From Siphonodentalium dalli (Eukaryota; Mollusca; Scaphopoda; Gadilida; Siphonodentaliidae): 64,000 nucleotides of DNA. The stretch spans positions 15,498,440 through 15,562,439 of the forward strand of contig CP136061.1 in assembly GCA_032622095.1 (NCBI GenBank), in the 5' to 3' direction. The translations under genes and the position numbers were made by a program. Shown here one piece after another: positions 45,901 through 54,654 of the stretch. The notes under the pieces are model-generated. The model searched no databases, was not told where the DNA came from, and worked only from the letters and a program-made list of their open reading frames with translations. Positions within the stretch are counted from its first letter, which is position 1, and each line of letters starts with the position of its first letter.

Positions 45901-48900
45901 GGAATAGAACGAGAAGCATCAGAAAGGTTAACTTATAACTTAGACAGCAAAACTGCCAATAATTCACCTTTAACCCTTTACCCAACAAACCGGCCAAAAC
46001 CGGCCAAATAAAGCTTCAACAGCCTAAAATATCTTCGGTCTGTCTCAATAGAACCATACAAATATGGATATCATTGGAACCGGCTCCTTGACCACATTGT
46101 GATGGTTACAGTTATGCCCTGTGCCAATGCATTCTCTTATATATGCGAGTCGACCATAGGTCGCCTCGCATATATAAGAGAATGCATTGGCCTAAAAAAA
46201 ATCTTTTTTTACCATTTTTTCTTACATTCTTTAACAATTTTATAATTTTTAATGTGTTAAACCAATGCATTCTCTTATATATGCGTGGCGACCTATGGTC
46301 GACTCGCATATATAAGAGAATGCATTGGCACATGGCCCTTCTGTTGGGTAAAGGGTTAACTAGGCAAAAGAATTATTTTAGTTACAACTTTGTTACGAGC
46401 TTTGATTCATTACTTTTCTGGTCAATAATTTTTCAATTATTTTTAAAACTTGGCTCAAATATTGCACCATGTGGGGTGAATGGTTTGTCTTCATCTGGAA
46501 TTGAGCAAGTAGCACCTGAATTATCAGATTTAATATTTGATAGAGTTCATGTTACACTATCGAAATTGGCCACAGCTATAAGCAATGCGGTGGAAAACGC
46601 TGTGGCAACATGGAATCTAACAAGCCACAACATTAAATTTGCTGGGGGGACATTTTACCTAATTTTGAGGGCTGGAATAGATGTAAACTTCAGAAACAAT
46701 TGCAGGTTTTGCACTTTTACCCATGCCCATCTTAAAAAATTACTTGATTTCCTGTATCACAATACACATGACAGAATATGATACACGTATGGGAAGGACG
46801 AAGATGATGATGATGGTGTTGGTTGTTGTTGTTGGTGATGAGGGTGATGATGATGATAATGTGGCTAATGATGATTAGTATGACGAGAGATATGACGATA
46901 ACGATGATGATGATGATGTTGTTGGTTGTTGTTGTTGTTGGTGATGATGGTGAAAATGATGGTGATGATGACGCAAACTATAAGGATGATGATAATGTGG
47001 CTAATGACGATTAGTATGACGAGAGATATGACGAAAACTATGATGATGATGATGATGGTGTTGTTGGTTGTTGTTGTTGTTGGTGATGATGGTGAAAATG
47101 ATGGTGATGATGACGCAAACTATAACGAGATAATGTGGCTAATGACGATTAGTATGACGAGAGATATGACGAAAACTATGATGATGATGATGGTGATTCT
47201 CATGTTGACGATAGTAATCATTACGATAATGATGATGATTATGATGATGACTATGATGAAAACGACGATAATGACGTTGATGATATTGAAGAGGAGAATG
47301 ACGATGTAGGTATAATGTCAACTATTTACTAAATAGTGTATATATGTTCCAAAACTATTATTTAATTTTAATTCATGATTGAGTTATTAAAGCATTCTTA
47401 ATGTATCATGATTTATTGAATTCACAATGAATAATTACGCCTTTCTTCAGGACATCACACAACAGCAATTATGCAGCTTGGAGACTGTTGAGTTGTTGGA
47501 GAGGTGTGCTCGATTTCACATCTTCTGCTCCGAGCGACTCTGTGAGGAAGATGTCATGAATTTTGATACAAAAATCAACAACGAAAACCTCACAAAATCT
47601 CTGCAAACATTACGAGAACTGTACCACGACCTGGAGACCAAACACCATGTGATATGCCCAAATGAGGCAGAGTTCAGAGGTTATATCGTTCTGATGAACC
47701 TCAATGAGGGAGATATACTCCGGTAAGTTTATATACCCCATCCATGACTCGAGCTTCCTGAAATTTTGCCAATGTTTCCAGTAGGTAGTCTCAACTGAAT
47801 GGTATGAAATGGTATGTGAGTTCACTAGCCCAAATTACAGGCCTTGTTCGAATTTGAGTTCCACCTGCCAATTTTCATCAGAATTATGGCCCTTTCTTGG
47901 AATTAGCACAGGGCTATTTTGCCTCGCCCTAGCAATGCTCTTGTCAGGAATGTGTCTGGAATTTTTACCCTGGTATTTAAAAATATATCAGAGCTCTAGC
48001 CTGCCGGTTACAACAACACCATACAAAATCTAAATCAAAAAGTTCTTCATAGCATCTAAATTTACAAGAACCGTCACTCTATTTATCTTTCAGTGAAATC
48101 CAACAGCTGCGGCCAGAGGTTCATTTCTCGCCCGAGATTAATTTTGTCACTCAAGTCTATTCAGCTCTCAACAGTAACAACTATATCAGATTCTTCCGAT
48201 ATGTGCACAAGGCAAACTTTCTTAATGCCTGTATCATGCACAGGTACTTCACACAAGTCCGCGTGAGAGCTTTGTTAGCCATACAGAAGGCCTACATCGC
48301 CGGAATGAAACCTCTGTTGGTGTGTATTGATTCTATATTCTATTATATGTTCACTGATATATTGTCATAGCAATCACTGACAAATAATCAATGTATCTGA
48401 CTATCTGTTACCAGTGACCAACCTAGAGGTTTAAAATTGGGGGAAGTCACTTCTCCCTGAAGAAGTCACTTCTCCCTATATGATTATTAAGGAGAAGTGA
48501 ATTGTTATCAAGGAGAAGTCATTAATGGCTCAAGTTCAATCAGGGACCAGTTTTGAGGGCGACTTGGGAGACAGCTTCTCCCTGCAATGTGCCACTTTTC
48601 CCTATTTTTTTTCCAGGCAGAAGTGACATCTCTTTCATATAAACAATATTAGTATGTCCCAACAGCATGTTTAAAGTATATAATCTTTGTTCTTACTGAT
48701 TATAATCATGTTCTTACTGATTATAATCGTGTTCTTACTGATTATAATCGTGTTCTTACTGATTATAATCATGTTCTTACTGATTATAATGGTGTTCTTA
48801 CTGATTATAATGGTGTTCTTACTGATTATAATAGTGTTCTTACTGATTATAATGGTGTTCTTACTGATTATAATCGTGTTCTTACTGATTATAATCATGT

Positions 48901-51900
48901 TCTTACTGATTATAATCATGTTCTTACTGATTATAATCGTGTTCTTACTGATTATAATGGTGTTCTTACTGATTATAATGGTGTTCTTACTGATTATAAT
49001 CGTGTTCTTACTCATTATAATCGTGTTCTTACTCATTATAATCGTGTTCTTACTCATTATAATCATGTTCTTACTGATTATAATCGTGTTCTTACTGATT
49101 ATAATCGTGTTCTTACTGATTATAATCATGTTCTTACTGATTATAATCGTGTTCTTACTGATTATAATCGTGTTCTTACTGATTATAATGGTGTTCTTAC
49201 TGATTATAATCGTGTTCTTACTCATTATAATCGTGTTCTTACTCATTATAATCGTGTTCTTACTCATTATAATCATGTTCTTACTGATTATAATCGTGTT
49301 CTTACTGATTATAATCGTGTTATTACTGATTATAATCGTGTTCTTACTGATTATAATCGTGTTCTTACTGATTATAATCATGTTCTTACTGATTATAATC
49401 GTGTTCTTACTGATTATAATCGTGTTCTTACTGATTATAATCGTGTTCTTACTGATTATAATGGTGTTCTTACTGATTATAATCGTGTTCTTACTGATTA
49501 TAATCGTGTTCTTACTCATTATAATCGTGTTCTTACTCATTATAATCATGTTCTTACTGATTATAATCGTGTTCTTACTGATTATAATCGTGTTCTTACT
49601 GATGATTATAATCGTGTTCTTACTGATGATTATAATCGTGTTCTTACTGATTATAATCGTGTTCTTACTGATGATTATAATCGTGTTCTTACTGATTATA
49701 ATCATGTTCTTACTGATTATAATCGTGTTCTTACTGATGATTATAATCGTGTTCTTACTCATTATAATCGTGTTCTTACTGATGATTATAATCGTGTTCT
49801 TACTCATTATAATCGTGTTCTTACTGATGATTATAATCGTGTTCTTACTGATGATTATAATCGTGTTCTTACTGATGATTATAATCGTGTTCTTACTGAT
49901 GATTATAATCGTGTTCTTACTCATTATAATCGTGTTCTTACTCATTATAATCGTGTTCTTACTGATGATTATAATCGTGTTCTTACTGATTATAATCGTG
50001 TTCTTACTGATGATTATAATCGTGTTCTTTCTGATTATAATCGTGTTCTTACTGATGATTATAATCGTGTTCTTACTGATTATAATCATGTTCTTACTGA
50101 TTATAATCGTGTTCTTACTGATGATTATAATCGTGTTCTTACTGATGATTATAATCGTGTTCTTACTGATGATTATAATCGTGTTCTTACTCATTATAAT
50201 CGTGTTCTTACTGATGATTATAATCGTGTTCTTACTGATTATAATCGTGTTCTTACTCATTATAATCGTGTTCTTACTGATGATTATAATCGTGTTCTTA
50301 CTGATGATTATAATCGTGTTCTTACTGATGATTATAATCGTGTTCTTACTGATGATTATAATCGTGTTCTTACTGATTATAATCGTGTTCTTACTCATTA
50401 TAATCGTGTTCTTACTGATGATTATAATCATGTTCTTACTGATTATAATCGTGTTCTTACTGATGATTATAATCGTGTTCTTACTGATTATAATGGTGTT
50501 CTTACTGATGATTATAATCATGTTCTTACTGATTATAATCGTGTTCTTACTGATTATAATCGTGTTCTTACTGATGATTATAATCGTGTTCTTACTGATG
50601 ATTATAATCGTGTTCTTACTGATTATAATCGTGTTCTTACTGATGATTATAATCGTGTTCTTACTCACTATAATGGTTTTACAAATGAGCTCTTGTGTTG
50701 CATGGTTGGATCATAGAAGGGTGATGTTGGGGGGTAAAATGAACTTCAGCCATTGTTAGTTCTCCCTGATAACAGTTCACTTCTCCCATTTTAAACCTTT
50801 TAAACCTCTTGGCTGGTCCCTGTAACACCAAGAAGAAATTAAAATTCATTCCAGTTACTAGTAGTCCGAATAAAAAATATTATTTGAGTCTCAGACACCA
50901 CCGCATTGAAATAAATGGCCCGCATTGGACAATTTATTTTTTTGATATTATGACCCAAAAACAAATTAAAAAAACAAACAAACAAAATATATCTTTCTTT
51001 TTTTTCAAAAATTATTTTGGTATGTTTTTACCAACATGTCCATATGTATTGAGAATTAATTGCAACATAAATGAACTCTTAACTTATCTCTATGATTGGT
51101 AGATTGACTATCATGTATACACGAGTGACATAAAGTGATGACTACAATGAAGTAAATGAGTAGCTAATCATCATATAGTCTGAAAGGCACTGGAGGAAAT
51201 TTAGGATCACATGTTATGATGGAGAGCTGTCAATTTATAGATTACATTTGTGAATTGTCAGGGGCATTAGAACATTATTCATAATCCATATATCATATAT
51301 GTATACTAGTAGCACAATGTAATTTTTATATCAGATTGAATGAGCATATATGTAAAATAAAGTTTCCTCCACAATTTTGTCCCCTGAAAAATAAATGTTT
51401 GGCGGACTATAGAAACGGGCTCCGTCCGTCCGTCCGTCCATCACACTTTTGAGTACCTTCATTGTGTAATCATCTCCTGCTACAGATTTCATCCCAGAGA
51501 TTTGAAACTTCAGAATACTGTTGCCCATATATTGGTGATGTGCAACATGTATATAGATGACGGAAAAATTATTTTTTGACAGTTATTAACCATTTTTGAT
51601 TTAGAAAATTTCAATTTTTTTTATAATTTTCTGTATGAGGGTACCTTCATGGTGTAATCAACTCCTCCTACAGTTTTAATCGTAGATATTTGAAACTTCA
51701 GAGTATTGTTACCCATATATTGGAGATGTGCAACATGTATATAGATGACGGAAATGTTTTTTTTTTACGGAGTTATTAATTAACCCTTTTCGACTTTTAA
51801 AATTTCAACATTTTTTTTATTTCTTTAACAAAGCGGCATCGACTTGCCACGTTTTCGGGGGACACTGTGGTCGGGTGACCTTTTATCCGACTATTACTAG

Positions 51901-54332
51901 ATTTAAAATGGAAGCTATCATTATCCATGCTTACAATGTGCACTAAAAAATAAAAATAAAGTCTCTCTCTCCCTCATTGATTATATAAAAGAATTGTCTA
52001 AAATTCAAATAATTTTTTTTTTTTGGCGTTAGATATAAATATTGTTGACATGAAAACTTCTATAACTTCTTAGTATAAACAGTTTACCTTTAATTCTAAT
52101 TCAAGTTTTTGCTGAAGAACAGTGTGAAGGAATCATTCGAGATTTTTATTTTAAAAATATATATTTACTGTTTATTATGATACAGTGAAACCTGTTATGA
52201 GAGACCACCCATTTTGCCAAGGATAAATGGTCGTTCATGACAAGTGGTCAACTTATGTTTAATCTTGAATAAGATATACTTAATATCAACAATAATAACA
52301 AAAACAGAGTATTATACAGGTATATGCATGTTAATAAAATAATACGATAGAACAGCTGACCAGATAACTCGTCGGGCACGTGACAGAACTTCGTCAGAAG
52401 GAAGAAACTTTGGAAATAAAATCACTAATTGAGCATTGAAACTAGTTAATTTAATGTAACATGTTATTGTATCTTTTGTTTAATAAATATGAATCCCTAA
52501 CAGACGATCCAAGCTATGATTTGGGTAAGTATATTGCGAGAAATCAATAAAATATTCCAAGAGAAAACTGTTTTTTCCGCTGGTGGTCAGAACACCGGTA
52601 CATTTTGACAAAGGTCAAGGTTGTTTCTTAGCAACTGATTTGGGAACACAACAGGGCGGAATTAGATTCAGTTAAAAAATAGAGTATTTCCCCTTTGATT
52701 ATAAACACAATTAAACTGGTCAGCTATTCACACACATTAATAATTAGTCCAACGCGATTTTGCGAGCACTGTCACCATGTTCTGAAAGATCTAAAACTTT
52801 CATAGGCTCCTCTAAATTAAGAATCTTATGCTTTTTGGAAGGAGTCCCAACACGATGCATTTTTAAATTATAAGTAACTGAAGTGCACGAGAAAGATTTG
52901 GAAATATAAATGTGACAGTACAGGCTATGAACCTATATAGGCCTATAGGTAGAAGAAGCCCACGTAATACAAGCCGATGTGATTTGTAAGCTTTCCGTAG
53001 ATTATAAGTAAAACAATTTTACAATTCCAGACCGTGCGTCTGCAAAGTGTAAACATGAATCCATTCTCGAGGCCAAAGTGACTCCATAATTAACTGCTTA
53101 CATAAACCCTTTTATCTACCAAATGGCCCACAAGTATCTTCTATTCATACATTCTTAATCACCAGCGAGCAATTCTCACCTTGTTATAATATCCGGTAAC
53201 CTTAATTGACATGTGAAACTAATACCCTCACGCGCATCAAACACTGACAGACTCGGGGGTTCAGAACGGGGAATAAAAGTACATAAATATGTGCATTTAA
53301 AGTTTTACTTTTTCGTGCACAAATTATATATTTTTTCGATGGAATTGGTCGTTCATAACAAGTAAATATTTATGTTTTTGCCGCGATATACCGACCGGTG
53401 GTCGCGTTAGACAGGTGGTCGCTCACGGCAGGTCGTTTATTTAGCAAAACTTGTCCGTACAAAAGGAATTTGGTCGGAAAAGACAGGTGGTCGGTCACGG
53501 CGGTGGTCGTAAATTGCAGTTTTCACTGTAGTTGTAATTAAAACAATTTTATATTAATAATTTACAAATTTATCATTTAATATCATTTCATAGCAATGCT
53601 GATTTAGTTTTAAATTTAAATTGTGATGCGCGTCAATACTCTGGTGGATTTATCAGACGTTTCACTTCCGCATTGATTTTTTTTCACTGCCTTGTTTTCT
53701 GTTCCAAATCATGCATTCTGATGATCAAATACAGGCTTTTATAGAGAATCAAGTGCCGACAAATATAAAAAATAACCGCAAAAGTTTTATTCCCAAAATT
53801 TGGATAATCATACAGATCGATAATAAAAATGTCATTATACAATGTTGTGTGCAATATGTGTTTTTCTTGTACTTGTCCAGGTTGTGGTGAAACTGTGTCT
53901 CGTCCAATATGACTTTTCACCACAACCTGGACTCATACAATAAAAACACATACTGTACACAACATTGTATAAGATTGTATAATAATCTTTTTAGTAAAAG
54001 TTACTTTTAATTCTAATTCAAGTTTACGCTGAGATTTTTTCTCTAAAAAATATATATTTACTATTTATTATGATAGTTGTAATTAAAACACTTTTATATT
54101 AATAATATACAATAATATTTTGGTCTAGTTTCCACTATCAGAGTTAGTGAGACTGTTGGAATTTACGGATGTGAATGAAGCAGCTATGTTCTGTGGTCAC
54201 TATGGTTACCAGTGCAGCATAGAATCCGGGGAGATTCTTCTGGATAAAGCGAGCTTCATTGATCCTGATCAGTCTTACCAAACGAGATCCGTTGTTTTGA
54301 TCGAAGAAAAAATGTCATGCTCTATTGGTGAG
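25733..54332 (+). CDS. MCM3AP: MCM3AP/GANP (SAC3-type mRNA-export scaffold), exons 1-13, 3' part outside window
   Basis: Thirteen exons, all with AG/GT boundaries and consistent phases, encode 1355 residues. Order: FG-repeat region (about 1-720), Lys/Asp-rich linker, RRM-like domain (about 825-890), Ser-rich linker, then the SAC3/GANP domain with signature [12 protein letters not shown] (1016-1027), [36 protein letters not shown] and [11 protein letters not shown]. In animals GANP is the TREX-2 scaffold at the nuclear pore basket: FG repeats contact the pore and export receptor, and the SAC3 domain binds PCID2 and DSS1. The C-terminal CID and acetyltransferase-like regions are not in the window. 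Exon coordinates are given separately. I saw no frame break, so the gene looks functional. The introns (371 bp to 5.8 kb) are filled with tandem repeats and transposons. Confidence 0.93.
27960..28915. mobile_element. Family A foldback elements, intron 1 (several)
   Basis: At least three overlapping copies (about 27960-28110, 28395-28620, 28808-28915) with TTGCAGAATGAGGTCCCCAG, GGGTGAATTTA and the inverse ACCTCATTCTGC. Between them AGTTCCCCAGCTGA is triplicated at 28130-28165. Confidence 0.8.
29469..29573 (+). CDS. MCM3AP: MCM3AP exon 2
   Basis: Acceptor TTGATCAG, donor GTAAAA. Encodes a basic-acidic linker: KLFG and an Asp-6 run from a GAT repeat, then [10 protein letters not shown]. Enters and leaves in phase 1. 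Confidence 0.88.
29683..30190. mobile_element. Family A foldback element with internal 42-bp array, intron 2
   Basis: Ends GTGCCTGTCATTTCCAGAAT / ATTCTGCAAATGACAGGCA. Four copies of GGATTAGTCCAACACTATAG plus CATAGCGGGCTAGCATCACT sit near the left end, followed by the family body and a right-hand hairpin. Confidence 0.85.
30737..30847 (+). CDS. MCM3AP: MCM3AP exon 3
   Basis: Acceptor CCTTTGTAG, donor GTAGCT. Encodes a last FG motif ([16 protein letters not shown]) and a basic linker ending FPRKEG. Phase 1 on both sides. Its donor begins a 7-copy tandem array. Confidence 0.88.
30848..31165 (+). repeat. 48-bp minisatellite starting at the exon 3 splice donor
   Basis: Seven copies of GTAGCTATAGTTACATGTAG followed by TTATATCCCCACCCCTGGGA and AGAAGGAG (48 bp; two copies of 45 bp). 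The last bases of each unit repeat the exon end AAGAAGGAG, so every unit recreates exon tail plus donor. In the coding frame a TAG follows within seven codons. Confidence 0.92.
31304..31466. repeat. 31-bp tandem repeat, intron 3
   Basis: Five near-identical copies of AATCTCATAAGAGTTTAATA followed by TACCCGACATC. Confidence 0.92.
31650..31889. mobile_element. Hairpin MITE fragment, intron 3
   Basis: Has GAGCCCCAGACAAACATGAG, TGTGTGGGGCTCCCTGC, and one CCAATGCATTCTCTTATATA hairpin, ending GCACAGGGTAA. It is the right ~two-thirds of the 40354-40722 element. Confidence 0.8.
32119..32318 (+). CDS. MCM3AP: MCM3AP exon 4: start of RRM-like domain
   Basis: Acceptor TTTTGTTAG, donor GTGAGT. Encodes SSDDISSK, then [29 protein letters not shown] and [10 protein letters not shown], the beta-alpha-beta core of the RRM-like fold seen before the SAC3 domain in GANP. 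Enters phase 1, leaves phase 0. The exon tail and donor are tandemly duplicated just downstream. Confidence 0.9.
32302..32490 (+). repeat. ~60-bp tandem duplication of the exon 4 donor region
   Basis: The exon tail AAAGATCAT plus GTGAGTCGACGTATTATTTA recurs after 61 bp and again after 59 bp, with a fourth decayed copy lacking the exon part. Each interval ends CCACTTTACCACTTTACAG, so it also holds an acceptor-like sequence. Confidence 0.92.
32503..33365. mobile_element. Family A foldback elements, intron 4 (two)
   Basis: Copies at about 32503-32800 and 32960-33365 with TGTCTGTCATTTGCAGAATG, CCCAGAGGGTGAATTTAGTG and inverted counterparts. The second is nearly complete. Confidence 0.8.
33725..33869 (+). 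CDS. MCM3AP: MCM3AP exon 5: end of RRM-like domain
   Basis: Acceptor TTTTTCAG, donor [21 protein letters not shown] completes the RRM-like domain, followed by [11 protein letters not shown]. Enters phase 0, leaves phase 1. Confidence 0.9.
33908..34395. mobile_element. Family A foldback element, intron 5
   Basis: Begins AAGACCTGAAATAGGGTGTC and ends TTATTCTGCAAATGGCCGAC, with the body sequence duplicated near 34140-34220. Confidence 0.8.
34937..35035. repeat. 30-bp tandem repeat, intron 5
   Basis: Three copies of ACACCCAGGCAATATAAGAA plus CGTAAGCGAC. Confidence 0.9.
35231..35383 (+). CDS. MCM3AP: MCM3AP exon 6
   Basis: Acceptor CTTCACCAG, donor GTTAGT. Encodes [20 protein letters not shown] and a Ser/Thr-rich linker ending KLIREER. 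The acceptor is a tandem CAGCAG, so one Ala may be optional. Phase 1 on both sides. The last ~45 nt and donor are copied in tandem downstream. Confidence 0.9.
35339..35722 (+). repeat. 62-bp tandem repeat made of exon 6 tail plus donor
   Basis: The unit AAGGCTATCAGCTAGCCCTG, CTAAACTTATCAGGGAGGAG, AGAGGTTAGTATCACACC starts inside exon 6. Three intronic copies are almost exact, each with an intact GAGAG/GTTAGT donor; about three more diverged copies (AATCAGCTGGCCCCGC) follow. Confidence 0.93.
36313..36674. repeat. 36-bp near-perfect tandem array, intron 6
   Basis: Ten copies of AAAATAAAACTAGGTGTGAC plus AGATGGAAGCGAAGTT with a single visible substitution in copy 9. The open frame (12-residue unit [12 protein letters not shown]) is a repeat artefact inside an intron. 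Confidence 0.95.
37027..37116 (+). CDS. MCM3AP: MCM3AP exon 7
   Basis: Acceptor CTTGTAG, donor GTGAGT. Encodes a helical segment [20 protein letters not shown] that leads into the SAC3 domain. Phase 1 on both sides. Confidence 0.88.
37142..38790. repeat. ~108-bp hairpin-unit tandem array, intron 7
   Basis: About 15 copies, each with ATGGAGCCCCAGACAGAGAG, AACAATGCACTGATGACTGC, TGTCTGCTTGGGTCCTTGTG and GGGCTCCTTATGGGAGTG. Within a unit GGAGCCCC pairs with GGGGCTCC and CAGACAG with CTGTCTG. Three linker types alternate: ATAACCATTTAATG, ATTTATAACCCTTTAATG and ATAACAATTGAATG. Confidence 0.95.
38815..39255. mobile_element. Family A foldback element, intron 7
   Basis: Ends CCTGAGTTTAGTATTCCTGT / ACAGGTACACTGAACTCGGG; complete body and both hairpins. 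Confidence 0.85.
39825..40195. repeat. 32-bp tandem array, intron 7
   Basis: About nine copies of GAGTTAGTGGGAGAATCTAT plus ACAGATATAAAT, preceded by two copies of a ~90-bp longer unit that ends in the same sequence. Confidence 0.93.
40354..40722. mobile_element. Hairpin MITE, intron 7
   Basis: 369 bp with inverted ends TTACCCTGTGCCAATGCATT / AATGCATTGGCACAGGGTAA. Both ends are the CCAATGCATTCTCTTATATA hairpin; the centre has GAGCCCCAGACAAACATGAG and TGTGTGGGGCTCC. It shares the hairpin module with the piggyBac-like MITE but lacks that element's outer ends. Confidence 0.8.
41018..41160 (+). CDS. MCM3AP: MCM3AP exon 8: SAC3 signature
   Basis: Acceptor TTTTTTCAG, donor GTGAGT. Encodes [20 protein letters not shown] and [15 protein letters not shown], the hallmark opening of the SAC3/GANP family. 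Enters phase 1, leaves phase 0. Confidence 0.95.
41161..42835. other. Intron 8, left part
   Basis: No exon recognised. The word TGATTGATTCTGGTTA recurs at roughly 90-130-bp spacing from 42040 to 42330, a degenerate tandem repeat. Confidence 0.5.
42836..43725. mobile_element. TTAA-bounded TIR element, 890 bp, intron 8
   Basis: Ends are exact inverted repeats TTAACACGTTCACTGCC / GGCAGTGAACGTGTTAA. Inside are repeated palindromes TACGAGTTAACTCGTA and TACGAGATAACTCGTA, always beside GGCACCTGGGACGG- or GGCACCAG-type words. Non-coding. TTAA at both edges suggests a piggyBac/Kolobok-type target. Confidence 0.8.
43776..43844 (+). CDS. MCM3AP: MCM3AP exon 9
   Basis: Acceptor CTATTTTTAG, donor GTCTGT (a weaker donor). 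23 residues, [18 protein letters not shown], joining directly to [10 protein letters not shown] in exon 10. Phase 0 on both sides. Confidence 0.93.
43847..44215. mobile_element. Family A foldback element, intron 9
   Basis: Begins shortly after the exon 9 donor with GTGTCTGTCATTTACAGAAT and carries the body to GGTGAATTTGGTGATGCTAG; right end truncated. Confidence 0.8.
44216..45776. other. Remainder of intron 9
   Basis: No gene. A short inverted/direct repeat ACGACATATATGTCGTTCCA ... TCATATATGTCGTTCTACTC lies at 45545-45610. Confidence 0.5.
45777..45926 (+). CDS. MCM3AP: MCM3AP exon 10
   Basis: Acceptor TTTATACAG, donor GTTAAC. 50 residues, [20 protein letters not shown] and [16 protein letters not shown], core helices of the SAC3 domain. 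Phase 0 on both sides. A decayed copy of its 3' half lies at 46470-46543. Confidence 0.95.
45970..46359. mobile_element. piggyBac-like MITE, full length, intron 10
   Basis: Same 390-400-bp element as 3694-4093 in opposite orientation, with TTAACCCTTTACCCAACA ends and two CCAATGCATTCTCTTATATA hairpins. Confidence 0.88.
46470..46543 (+). pseudogene. Decayed partial copy of MCM3AP exon 10 and its donor region
   Basis: TGTGGGGTGAATGGTTTGTC and TTCATCTGGAATTGAGCAAG align without gaps to 45874-45947 (50 of 74 positions by my count; 39 of 54 within the exon part). The corresponding frame has a TGA where exon 10 has an Arg codon, so it is not usable coding sequence. The flanks differ, and the 3' neighbour (46560-46680) is an interspersed repeat also seen at 31890-32010. 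Confidence 0.55.
46798..47300. repeat. GAT/GTT microsatellite with ~116-bp higher unit, intron 10
   Basis: Runs of GATGATGATG and GTTGTTGTTG. Three copies of a longer block contain GATTAGTATGACGAGAGATA and TGACGCAAACTATAA. Open frames across it are low-complexity and non-genic. Confidence 0.9.
47451..47722 (+). CDS. MCM3AP: MCM3AP exon 11
   Basis: Acceptor CTTTCTTCAG, donor GTAAGT. Encodes [55 protein letters not shown] and [20 protein letters not shown], highly typical of SAC3/GANP. Enters phase 0, leaves phase 2. Confidence 0.95.
48094..48319 (+). CDS. MCM3AP: MCM3AP exon 12
   Basis: Acceptor TATCTTTCAG, donor GTGTGT. Encodes [37 protein letters not shown] and [15 protein letters not shown], the PCI-like part of the SAC3 domain. 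Enters phase 2, leaves phase 0. Confidence 0.95.
48690..50680. repeat. 21/24-bp AT-rich minisatellite, ~90 copies, intron 12
   Basis: Unit TGTTCTTACTGATTATAATC plus one or two bases (21 bp), with a 24-bp variant containing GATGATTATAAT and a variant with CTCATTATAAT. Both lengths are multiples of 3, so frames of over 600 codons are open on both strands (FLLIIIV- and SKNTIII-type). They lie in an intron and are pure repeat. Confidence 0.95.
51390..51830. repeat. Tandem ~190-bp dispersed repeat with CCGTCCGTCC edge
   Basis: Two units with AGATTTGAAACTTCAGAATA, TTGCCCATATATTGGTGATG and CAACATGTATATAGATGACG, headed by GGGCTCCGTCCGTCCGTCCG. Same plan as the arrays at 2915, 10975 and 19676, in reverse orientation. 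Confidence 0.85.
52183..53528. mobile_element. pogo/Tigger-like non-autonomous element, 1.35 kb, intron 12
   Basis: Ends CAGTGAAACCTGTTATGAGA and its imperfect inverse (right end GCAGTTTTCACTG) with TA on both sides. Sub-terminal GACCACC / GGTGGTC motifs recur several times at both ends. The uninterrupted target sequence survives as a paralogue at 54047-54115. No transposase frame. Confidence 0.85.
53833..53975. repeat. Foldback hairpin, intron 12
   Basis: Arms of about 60 bp (TTATACAATGTTGTGTGCAA, TGTCCAGGTTGTGGTGAAA and their complements) around a ~22-nt loop. Confidence 0.85.
54129..54332 (+). CDS. MCM3AP: MCM3AP exon 13 (last seen)
   Basis: Acceptor TTTTGGTCTAG, donor GTAAGA. 68 residues, [36 protein letters not shown] and [15 protein letters not shown], the winged-helix-like end of the SAC3 domain. 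Phase 0 on both sides. No later exon was found up to position 64000. Confidence 0.93.
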
Positions 54333-54654
54333 GTAAGATTTATTGCTATTGATAAATATATTATGTTCTCCCCTTTATAATTTTCATGAAATTATTCTAG
54401 TGGACACTCACTTATGGCATCAATCAGCTGTTTATTTTCCAAGCGTTAACCAAACAAATGAATTCGGTTGGATCAATTTTAAAATGTACCTACACAGAAG
54501 ATTGTCAACCAAACCTATCTTTATAACACAAAAAAGCACGTTTTGTTTCTTATGATTCGCCATTAGCTTGATGCTGTGCTATACCCCCTTTGCATAAGTT
54601 TGATGCTGTGCCAAGTCCCTTTGCCTATGTCTGATTATATCGGAAAAGAATCCC

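Noticed and set aside
46143-46781. 212-codon frame in intron 10
   Set aside because: Runs through the piggyBac-like MITE and an interspersed repeat; not a phase-compatible exon and no family resemblance.
46798-47309. Met/Val/Asp-rich frames of up to 127 codons
   Set aside because: GAT/GTT microsatellite translation within intron 10.
48671-50759. Open frames of 665 and 690 codons on opposite strands
   Set aside because: Both are translations of the 21/24-bp minisatellite, whose unit lengths are multiples of 3. They lie inside MCM3AP intron 12, with no complexity beyond the unit.
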